A stretch of 40,043 nt of DNA, taken from assembly GCA_902626045.1 (NCBI GenBank), contig CACODU010000005.1:1-40043 (forward strand), in the 5' to 3' direction. Position 1 is the stretch's first letter. Each line of letters opens with the position of its first letter. Source of the stretch: an uncultured Pelagibacteraceae bacterium (lineage in GTDB: Bacteria; Pseudomonadota; Alphaproteobacteria; Pelagibacterales; Pelagibacteraceae). Below the pieces are notes generated by a model. That model was not told the DNA's origin. It saw only the letters and a program-made list of their open reading frames with translations, and did not search any database. Position numbers and translations under genes: made by a program. This document shows, one piece after another, positions 33,674-40,043 of the stretch.

Positions 33674-35296
33674 ATGAATTTAAATAATTTTAAATTAATA
33701 AGATTTTCTGAAACTTTGATTATCTTTTTCTTTTTTATTTTACTACTCATCATAGGCTTTTTAAGTATAGGAGATTATGGCGTAAGTATAGATGAAATCG
33801 CATATAAAAGAGATGCTTTAGTTCAGTATGAATTTATAAAAAATTTTCTTTTTAACAACTATAACAATTTAGGTGAAATCTACGAGGAACTTCATTCTAA
33901 AAGTACTAAACTACCAAGTTTTTTTTATATTTTAGTTTTTTTAGTTAATGATATTTTTAAACTCTTTGATATTTACATAGATTTATTTAAAATTGCTCAT
34001 ATAGTAAATTTTACCCTATTTATTTTAGCTTGTTTTTGTTTTTTTAATATCATTAGAAATAATTTTAACAATAAATTATATTCATATTTGGGTGTATTAA
34101 TATTATTTACAACACCTAGATTTTTTGCCGAGTCATTTTATAATAATAGAGATATATATTTTCTTTCAATTTTTTTGATAAACTTATATTTTGTCGAAAA
34201 ACTTTTTCACAATCTTAATTACAAAAATATATTAATTTATTCCTTTTTTGCTTCCTTATGTATTAATGCAAGAATATTTGGTTTGATAAATTTTTTTATT
34301 GTCTTTATTTTTCTTCTATTAGAATATGACAACAAATTTTCAATTAGAAAATTAATTTCATTTTTAAGCTTAAAAATTATTTTAACGATAATTTTTATGA
34401 TCCTTTTTAATCCTTTATTATGGTTTGAACCATTTAATAATTTTATTAATTATTTATTTACAGATTTAAATGAGACAGGAACAATTGAAGTTACAAACTT
34501 AATATTAGGTCAAACATATCCTTCTAATGATACTCCTTGGTTTTTTTATATAGTTTGGATATTTTTTACAATTCCATTTTTATATTTATTATCAATATTA
34601 ATTGGATATATTCCAAAATGTTTTTTTTTCGTAAAAAATTTGTTTAATCTTAAAGATGGAAATAATATTTGGTCTAATAAAAATGAATTATTTGATCTAT
34701 TTATCATAGTATCGATTTTTATTTTTATTTTTGGAATGTCTAGATTTGGTTCTGTAAAATATGATGGTTGGAGACATCTATATTTTTTATATCCTTTATT
34801 GATATTTAATATATTATTCTTTTTTGAATATATTAAGAAGTATCTTCTTCTGAGAAATTTTTTTATTTTCCTTATTATAATAAATATAATTTATAATTTT
34901 TATTGGATTAAAAAAAATCACCCTTACCAATATACATATTTTAATTATTTAAATAATATTATTGATGAGAAATTTGACTTAGATTACTGGGGATTATCAA
35001 ATTTTCAAATATTTAAATATTTATTAAAAAATACTAAAAACACTAAATTTACAGTTGGAACAATAAGTTTCAATGATTTAATACCAAATTATCTTCTTTT
35101 AGAAGAAAATGATAAAAAAAAAATTTCTTTTTTAACACCAGAAGAAAGACCTGATTATTTAATTGATAATTATAGGTTAAAATATAAAATGCGTAAAAAC
35201 GATACAAAATTTGAGTCAATCAAAGAATACAAATTGATTCATGAAATAAAAGTTGATGAGAATATAATAAGTTCAGTTTACGAAAGATTAAAATGA
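33674..35296 (+). CDS. membrane glycosyltransferase of the GT-C (GT39/PMT-like) type
   Basis: The 540-residue protein has around ten or eleven hydrophobic segments. The first loop contains the acidic motif YGVSIDE (Asp40, Glu41), where GT-C enzymes place a catalytic Asp; a second loop has RFFAESFYNNRDIYFLSIFL, resembling the PMT-type loop with an Asp. A soluble C-terminal part of about 110 residues follows the last segment and contains aromatic-rich text (NHPYQYTYFNYLNN). Such enzymes transfer sugars from polyprenyl-phosphate donors on the periplasmic side. I cannot name the acceptor. It overlaps the small next gene by four bases (ATGA). Confidence 0.72.
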   Translation: MNLNNFKLIRFSETLIIFFFFILLLIIGFLSIGDYGVSIDEIAYKRDALVQYEFIKNFLFNNYNNLGEIYEELHSKSTKLPSFFYILVFLVNDIFKLFDIYIDLFKIAHIVNFTLFILACFCFFNIIRNNFNNKLYSYLGVLILFTTPRFFAESFYNNRDIYFLSIFLINLYFVEKLFHNLNYKNILIYSFFASLCINARIFGLINFFIVFIFLLLEYDNKFSIRKLISFLSLKIILTIIFMILFNPLLWFEPFNNFINYLFTDLNETGTIEVTNLILGQTYPSNDTPWFFYIVWIFFTIPFLYLLSILIGYIPKCFFFVKNLFNLKDGNNIWSNKNELFDLFIIVSIFIFIFGMSRFGSVKYDGWRHLYFLYPLLIFNILFFFEYIKKYLLLRNFFIFLIIINIIYNFYWIKKNHPYQYTYFNYLNNIIDEKFDLDYWGLSNFQIFKYLLKNTKNTKFTVGTISFNDLIPNYLLLEENDKKKISFLTPEERPDYLIDNYRLKYKMRKNDTKFESIKEYKLIHEIKVDENIISSVYERLK

Positions 35297-35574
35297 GAAA
35301 CTATATTTATAAAGTTTTAATATTATGTTTTTTTCTCTTTATTGTTTACGAATTTACAATTGGTAAAGAAATAAGATTTATTAAAAAAGAATTAATTAAT
35401 AAGGTCTCATCCTATCAGTCTGATATTTATAAAGAAAAGATGCGAAATAATATTAAAGATTTACTAAAAAAGGATAGAATACTTTACGAGGAAGACGCAA
35501 AATTATTGTCTGATTTATTTAAAAAAATACTTTTTGAAATAAACTATACCAATGATTTTAAGAAGAAAAATTAG
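35293..35574 (+). CDS. small single-pass membrane protein of unknown function
   Basis: I do not recognise a family. The 93-residue product has one N-terminal hydrophobic segment (VLILCFFLFIVYEF, about residues 8 to 21) followed by a Lys/Glu-rich, probably helical part that could form a coiled coil. Its ATG overlaps the stop of the glycosyltransferase as ATGA, so translation is probably coupled and the two may act together. It ends with a 17-base overlap of the opposing aminotransferase gene. Given the tight coupling and intact frame, I consider it a real gene. Confidence 0.6.
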   Translation: MRNYIYKVLILCFFLFIVYEFTIGKEIRFIKKELINKVSSYQSDIYKEKMRNNIKDLLKKDRILYEEDAKLLSDLFKKILFEINYTNDFKKKN

Positions 35575-36709
35575 TTATTTTGTTTAAATATTTACAAATT
35601 GTATCAATTTCGCGATTTTTTATATTTAACCCTGAAGGTAAATAAAAACCCTGTTTAAATAATTTTTCTGAAACAGGATATTTTTCCTTTTTTTTAAAAA
35701 TTTTTAATTTTTGAATAATATTTTGTTTGTGCATCGGATAAAAAAAATCTCTAGTTTCAATTCCTTTTTTCCTTAATTTTTTTACTATTATTTTTTTATT
35801 TATGCCTTTTTTATTATAGATTAAAATTCCCACTATCCAGTATATATTTTTTGAATATTTGTTGAATGGTTTTTGAATAAATAAATTTTTATTATTTTTA
35901 AGTTGTTTATAATATCTATTTCCAATTTCCATTTTTCTTTTAACGATCCATTTTATATTTTTTAATTGAGCACATCCAATAGCTGCTTGAATATTAGTAA
36001 ATCTATAATTATAACCAATATCATCATGATTAAATCTATTAATCTCACCAAAACAAAGGTTTCTTAACGATTTTGATTTTAGATATACATTTTTATTATT
36101 AGTCAAAATCATTCCACCTTCACCTGTTGTTATGTGTTTATTTGCATAAAAACTAAAAGTGCTTATATCACCATAACTTCCGCACATTTTATTTTTATAT
36201 TTTTGCCCAATCATTTCTGCAGCATCTTCAATAATTTTAATTCCCCTTTTTTTTGCTACATATAAAATTTTTTCCATATTTACTGGAAAACCATAAATAT
36301 GAGTTATAATTATTGCTTTTGTTTTTCTATTGATTTTTTTTAAAGTTTCTTCAATAGACATGTTCCAATTATCTATATTTGAGTCAACTAGTACAGGTTT
36401 TAAGCCTAATTTTATAATACAAATTATAGATGAAATTATTGTAAAAGTTGGAATAATTACTTCATCATTCTTTTTAAGATTTAAACTTTTTAAAGCAATT
36501 TCCAATGCCGCCGTTCCACTTGAAACTGATATCCCAAATTTTCTTTTATTGAAATTTGCAAATTTTTTTTCAAATTCTGTTACAAATTTTCCTTGAGATG
36601 AAATCCAGCCAGTATTTAAACATTTTAAAACATTTTTTTTTTCCAAATCAAATATTTTTGGTTCATTTACAGGAAATTTTATCTTAACTAATTTTAATTT
36701 GTTTTTCAT
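35558..36709 (-). CDS. DegT/DnrJ/EryC1/StrS aminotransferase, perosamine synthase-like
   Basis: A PLP enzyme that aminates keto sugars on a nucleotide carrier. N-terminal text NTGWISSQGKFVTEFEKKFA and VSSGTAALEIALKSLNL binds cofactor phosphate; EDAAEMIGQKYK holds the pyridine-contact Asp; the Schiff-base Lys is in FSFYANKHITTGEGGM, so it is not a ColD-type dehydratase, in which that Lys is replaced. The later block DIGYNYRFTNIQAAIGCAQL closely resembles GDP-perosamine synthase. With a Gmd-like protein in the cluster, GDP-4-amino-sugar formation is plausible but the substrate is inferred. 383 residues. It overlaps the cupin gene by 26 bases. Confidence 0.82.
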   Translation of the reverse strand: MKNKLKLVKIKFPVNEPKIFDLEKKNVLKCLNTGWISSQGKFVTEFEKKFANFNKRKFGISVSSGTAALEIALKSLNLKKNDEVIIPTFTIISSIICIIKLGLKPVLVDSNIDNWNMSIEETLKKINRKTKAIIITHIYGFPVNMEKILYVAKKRGIKIIEDAAEMIGQKYKNKMCGSYGDISTFSFYANKHITTGEGGMILTNNKNVYLKSKSLRNLCFGEINRFNHDDIGYNYRFTNIQAAIGCAQLKNIKWIVKRKMEIGNRYYKQLKNNKNLFIQKPFNKYSKNIYWIVGILIYNKKGINKKIIVKKLRKKGIETRDFFYPMHKQNIIQKLKIFKKKEKYPVSEKLFKQGFYLPSGLNIKNREIDTICKYLNKITNFSS

Positions 36710-37112
36710 TTACAGGATTGAATCTTTTTTTATCGATTTTTGAGTTAAACGGACCTTGTTTAATTTCAATTAAAACACATTTTTCTATTATTTTGAAACC
36801 ATGTGATCCCTCATTTAAAACAATTATATTTTCTTTATTTACAATTTTACTAAATAAATATTTGTTTTTTGAAAGATAGAAATCTACTCTTATCTTTCCT
36901 TTTTTAACGTATAAAACTTCAGAAGTTTTATATATTTTTCTTAAGAATTTTGTATGTGTATGAGGTTTAATATAAGTACCCTTATTATGTGATATAAAAC
37001 CTACTTGTTGAGTAAATGAGTTTGGAGTGTAAAAATTTACTTTATCTTTACTTTGTTTGTGACTTATAATTAAGCCTAAAATTTTTTTTTTATATTTTAT
37101 TAATTTAATCAT
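36684..37112 (-). CDS. cupin-domain protein of a polysaccharide cluster
   Basis: The 142-residue protein contains a cupin barrel: IKPHTHTKFLRKIYKTSEVLY gives the two His and a Glu of the first motif, and NEGSHGFKIIEKCVLIEIKQG gives the second motif with its His. The first motif and a following IRVDFY match small cupins often found beside sugar aminotransferases in O-antigen regions. The activity is unknown: it could be a metal-dependent isomerase or epimerase acting on the nucleotide sugar. It overlaps the aminotransferase and is one base from the glycosyltransferase gene. Confidence 0.7.
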   Translation of the reverse strand: MIKLIKYKKKILGLIISHKQSKDKVNFYTPNSFTQQVGFISHNKGTYIKPHTHTKFLRKIYKTSEVLYVKKGKIRVDFYLSKNKYLFSKIVNKENIIVLNEGSHGFKIIEKCVLIEIKQGPFNSKIDKKRFNPVNEKQIKIS

Positions 37113-37113
37113 T

Positions 37114-37824
37114 TTAGTTTCTCCTTAACAAAGTAATAAATATCCTCAATATATATTTAACACCATAATACGTAAATTTTAAAATGTTTGGAGCCGATTT
37201 ACTTTTTATTGCTTCTAAATCCTTTTTTTGTACGTAAGGAAATTCTTTTACTTTAAATCCTTTTTTCTCAATGTTGTATAAAAATTCAATAAAAAAATCA
37301 CCATGTCCATAACCCAAAATTGAAACATCATCTAAGAGTTTTCTTTTCATTAAAAATATACCGCTAGTAAAATCGTTTATTTTTGATCTAAATATTTTTT
37401 TGCAAAAAAAATTTAAGTATCTACTCGTTAAGGCCCTTAAATTTGGCCTTTCATCACTACCATCTTTAACATATCTTGATAGTATAACGATATCATTACC
37501 TTCATCTAACAACTTACTCATTTCTGAAAATTTACTAACTAAGTATGTCATGTTTGTATCAATCCACCCAATATATTCACCTTCTGTTTCAATCAAACCT
37601 CTTTGAAAAGCAGATGCTAACCCGTTTATTTTTTTTCTAATTATAATTTTAATATTTTGGCTTTTATCAATTTCTGAAATTTCTCTTAGAGTCCCATCTG
37701 TAGAATTATCATCTACTAAAATAATTTCTGAATTTGGTATATTATTTTGAATATCACTTATAGCTATTTTTATATTACCAACTTCATTATATGTGCAAAT
37801 TATAATTGAATTTCTAATTTTCAT
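37114..37824 (-). CDS. GT2-family glycosyltransferase, dolichyl-phosphate mannose synthase-like
   Basis: The 236-residue protein has the GT-A fold starting SIIICTYNEVGNIKIAI, then the nucleotide-binding ILVDDNSTDGT (DDN in the first Asp region) and GLASAFQRGL. The usual metal-binding DxD in this subfamily (often 'DADLQH') reads IDTNMTYL here, keeping the first Asp but replacing the second by Asn. A short C-terminal hydrophobic segment (YILRIFITLL) may tether it to the membrane. It probably loads a sugar onto polyprenyl phosphate, possibly for the GT-C enzyme in this region (inference). It overlaps the Gmd-like gene by 11 bases. Confidence 0.75.
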   Translation of the reverse strand: MKIRNSIIICTYNEVGNIKIAISDIQNNIPNSEIILVDDNSTDGTLREISEIDKSQNIKIIIRKKINGLASAFQRGLIETEGEYIGWIDTNMTYLVSKFSEMSKLLDEGNDIVILSRYVKDGSDERPNLRALTSRYLNFFCKKIFRSKINDFTSGIFLMKRKLLDDVSILGYGHGDFFIEFLYNIEKKGFKVKEFPYVQKKDLEAIKSKSAPNILKFTYYGVKYILRIFITLLRRN

Positions 37825-38797
37825 TACTTCTTTTTTGAAGCTTTAGATCATTATCCATCATTATTTTGATCAATTGATTAATATTTGTTTTGATATTAAA
37901 GTTTATTATCTTTTTAGCTTTTTTAATATTTGCTTTAAGGGTTGTAGTATTACTTGGTCTAAAAAGCTTCTTATCAATTACTACATACTTTTTATAATTT
38001 AAACCAACATATTCAAAACATTTCTTGACAAAATATTCTATCGAATAAGTCTTTCCAGAACCGATTACAAAAAAATCTGGTTTTTTTTGCAACATAATCG
38101 TATGTGCGGCTTGTACATATTCTTTTGCGTAACCCCAATCAATTTTAGTCTTAATATTTCCAAGCCTTAATTTTTTTTGTTTACCATAATATATTCTAGC
38201 TACTGATTTTGTAATTTTTCTAGTAACATATTCTTCAGGTCTTATCTCAGATTCGTGATTATAAAAAATTGCCCCGTAAATTTTAAGATTAAAAATTTTT
38301 TTATAAAGTTCGCATGCATGAAATGCTGTAACTTTACCTATCGCATAAATACTTTGGGGTGAAAATTTTTCTTTTTCGTTTTGACTTTTATTTTTACTTT
38401 CCCCAAAAATATTAGATGAAAAAGGTTGGAAAAATTTTGATTCTGGTGAATAATTTTTAATTATTTCAAGCAAATTTATCACTGTCGCTCCAGTCACCAA
38501 AAAAGAATAACTAGGGATTTCAAAACTCCATTTAACATGATCTTGATCTGCAAAATTATATATTTCATCAAATTTGGTGTTTTGAATAATTTTACCTAAT
38601 GATATTAGATCTAATAGATCTCCATGTTCAATTTTGAAGTTTTTATGATTTAAGATATCTTTTATATTTGATAAATTAGTGGTTGCAGACTTTCTTACTA
38701 ATCCGTGAACAATATAATTTCTTTTAAGCAGATGTTTAACTAAAAAAGATCCACCTTGACCAGTAGAACCTAAAACTAATGCTATTTTTTTTTTCAT
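37814..38797 (-). CDS. GDP-mannose 4,6-dehydratase-like short-chain dehydrogenase, catalytic Glu replaced
   Basis: The NAD(P)-binding start GSTGQGGSFLVKHLLKRNYIVHG resembles Gmd (GxTGQDGS). The catalytic Tyr151 and Lys155 are in QSIYAIGKVTAFH, and the Gmd-specific blocks NHESEIRPEEYVTRKITKS and LGNIKTKIDWGYAKEYVQA follow. However, the E. coli Gmd triad text 'STSELYG' is PFSSNIFG here, so the conserved Glu is Asn129. The protein is 327 residues, shorter than Gmd (about 370). It may be a diverged dehydratase, or catalyse another step on GDP-linked sugars. Neighbours are a sugar methyltransferase (overlap of four bases) and a GT2 enzyme. Confidence 0.75.
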   Translation of the reverse strand: MKKKIALVLGSTGQGGSFLVKHLLKRNYIVHGLVRKSATTNLSNIKDILNHKNFKIEHGDLLDLISLGKIIQNTKFDEIYNFADQDHVKWSFEIPSYSFLVTGATVINLLEIIKNYSPESKFFQPFSSNIFGESKNKSQNEKEKFSPQSIYAIGKVTAFHACELYKKIFNLKIYGAIFYNHESEIRPEEYVTRKITKSVARIYYGKQKKLRLGNIKTKIDWGYAKEYVQAAHTIMLQKKPDFFVIGSGKTYSIEYFVKKCFEYVGLNYKKYVVIDKKLFRPSNTTTLKANIKKAKKIINFNIKTNINQLIKIMMDNDLKLQKRSNEN

Positions 38798-40008
38798 ATT
38801 TTTTTAACTAATTTAAATTTAGGAAATGGCAGAATAAAAGTTCCTTTGTTTTTAATCCATTTTTTTTCTCTTTTAATAAATTCTTTTATAAAACCCCAAG
38901 GTGTTACAAAAAAATAATCTGGTTTAAGTTTTCTTGCCTTTTCTTCCGAAATAATTTTTATTTTAGTTCCAACTGTATATTTTCCCCATTTCTCTTTACT
39001 TCTCTCTGCTGCATAAGGTATTTCTTTATTCGTAATTCCATAATATTGTAGCACAGTATTTCCTTTTGTAGATGCTCCATAAAGAAATATTTTTTTCTTT
39101 TTTTTAACTTCCTGTCTTATGAACCTAGTAGTTTTTTCTTTATTTAGTTTTATTCTTTTAACAAAATTATTTATAGATTTTAAAACGTTTGGTTCTGATA
39201 ATTTAATACTTCCTTTATTGAATTTTCTACAAAAAATCCTAAAACTTCCGCCATTTATATCATTTTCCTCAATCTTAAATATTTCTAAGCCATTATTTTC
39301 AAAAAGATATTTTAATGATTTCAAAGAATAAAATTCAAGATGTTCATGACAAATATTTCCTACATCATTTTGCTTGATCATTGACTTCAAGCACATTAAT
39401 TGAGCTATAAATATACCGTCATTGTGAAGAATATTTGCTGCATCTTTTATAAATTTATTTGGATCTTCGAGATCATAAAACATACCAATTGCTGTAATAA
39501 TTTTAGGCTTTCGTAAATTTTTTTTTATTAAAATATTCTTAATTGGTTTAAGACCCCAAAAATCATTTATCACATAATCACAGTTTTTTTTAAGAGCTTT
39601 CACTAAATTATTTGCTGGTTCACAACCTATAGTAACAAACTTTTTATTAAAAAAACTTAACAAAGTCCCATCATTTGCTCCAATATCTAAAATAACATCA
39701 TTTTTACTTAAATTTGTATTAGCTAATGCTGCTTTATAAATATCCTTTAATCCATCTTGCATTGTTTTAGTTACACCAGATCTGTACCAATAAAATCTTT
39801 TGTACATTAATTCTTGAGGGGCTATATGAGAAAGTTGAAGTAGTTCGCAATTTTTACAAAACATTAAGGTTAGGGGACATTTAAGAGACTTAGTTTTTAA
39901 ATTGTCAAGAAAGTTACTTACATAAAAATTTCCCAATGAATATATTTTCTTAAGTTTATTTTTTTTACATAATAAACATTTGGTTATTTTTTTATTTTTT
40001 AATTTCAT
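38794..40008 (-). CDS. sugar C-methyltransferase (Methyltransf_13/14 type)
   Basis: This 404-residue protein has an N-terminal zinc-binding region with CLLC and FCKNC pairs, a central SAM-binding domain with ILDIGANDGTLLSFF (about residues 105 to 120), and a C-terminal domain with IFLYGASTKGNTVLQYYGI, the Rossmann-like part typical of this group. Related enzymes such as TylC3-type proteins add methyl to a keto deoxysugar nucleotide. The catalytic His region, ICHEHLEFYSLKSLKYL, is present. It is the most upstream minus-strand gene of the cluster; 35 bases upstream to the window edge show no clear feature. Confidence 0.85.
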   Translation of the reverse strand: MKLKNKKITKCLLCKKNKLKKIYSLGNFYVSNFLDNLKTKSLKCPLTLMFCKNCELLQLSHIAPQELMYKRFYWYRSGVTKTMQDGLKDIYKAALANTNLSKNDVILDIGANDGTLLSFFNKKFVTIGCEPANNLVKALKKNCDYVINDFWGLKPIKNILIKKNLRKPKIITAIGMFYDLEDPNKFIKDAANILHNDGIFIAQLMCLKSMIKQNDVGNICHEHLEFYSLKSLKYLFENNGLEIFKIEENDINGGSFRIFCRKFNKGSIKLSEPNVLKSINNFVKRIKLNKEKTTRFIRQEVKKKKKIFLYGASTKGNTVLQYYGITNKEIPYAAERSKEKWGKYTVGTKIKIISEEKARKLKPDYFFVTPWGFIKEFIKREKKWIKNKGTFILPFPKFKLVKKI

Positions 40009-40043
40009 ACGAGCCTAAATATTTTTTTTAGTATAAATTTTAA

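Noticed and set aside
1-40043. CRISPR arrays, tRNA or rRNA genes, insertion sequences
   Set aside because: No regularly spaced repeats, cloverleaf-like sequences, rRNA text or transposase motifs were seen; gaps between genes are all under 130 bases.

Overview
The window is a densely packed, very AT-rich piece of a bacterial chromosome (visibly about 30% GC by eye; not counted). The gene order, the protein motifs and a thiamine-pyrophosphate riboswitch in front of a sodium:solute symporter point to a streamlined marine alphaproteobacterium of the SAR11 / Pelagibacterales type. This placement is inference from gene content; there is no rRNA gene in the window to test it.

Layout. (1) Bases 1-9478, plus strand: the end of the S10 operon, the spc operon and the alpha operon run together (rpsC, rplP, rpmC, rpsQ, rplN, rplX, rplE, rpsN, rpsH, rplF, rplR, rpsE, rplO, secY, adk, rpsM, rpsK, rpoA, rplQ). 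Eight junctions share one base in the form TAATG. rpmC is interrupted by a one-base shift in an A7 run, and rpmD (L30) is missing. (2) Bases 9490-15865: mixed housekeeping genes in convergent and divergent pairs: an RluA-family pseudouridine synthase, lipB, mgtE, panC, galU, ugd and ridA. (3) Bases 15401-21810, minus strand: ruvX, pyrB, a dihydroorotase-like gene that has lost its metal ligands, plsY, topA and ridA. topA has a candidate promoter with a perfect inverted repeat. (4) Bases 21862-27997, plus strand: gatCAB, an O-methyltransferase, trhO and a MATE exporter. (5) Bases 27983-29529, minus strand: an amino-acid ABC permease and its periplasmic binding protein, with no ATPase gene. (6) Bases 29605-32824, plus strand: an SOS-type promoter with a GAAC-N7-GAAC LexA box, then umuD and umuC, then a TPP riboswitch and thiV. 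(7) Bases 32797-40008: a RarD-like permease, a GT-C-type membrane glycosyltransferase coupled to a tiny membrane protein, and then a minus-strand surface-polysaccharide cluster (C-methyltransferase, Gmd-like protein, GT2 glycosyltransferase, cupin, DegT-family aminotransferase).

How the genes work together. The first part makes ribosomes, RNA polymerase alpha and the Sec channel. gatCAB supplies Gln-tRNA (and possibly Asn-tRNA) by transamidation. galU and ugd feed UDP-glucose and UDP-glucuronate into glycolipid or polysaccharide synthesis. The Gmd-like protein, aminotransferase, cupin, methyltransferase and glycosyltransferase probably build and transfer a modified, possibly amino, deoxy sugar. 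umuDC provides inducible translesion synthesis. thiV probably imports a thiamine precursor under feedback control.

No stretch over 300 bases lacks a gene; the longest gap is 124 bases. All six tail-to-tail gene pairs overlap at their 3' ends, so none has an intergenic space for an intrinsic terminator. I saw no tRNA, rRNA, CRISPR array, insertion sequence or prophage. I do not see a wholly new system. The best leads are the rpmC shift, the degenerate dihydroorotase, the SOS and TPP control elements, the Gmd-like protein lacking its catalytic Glu, and the GT-C / small membrane protein pair.
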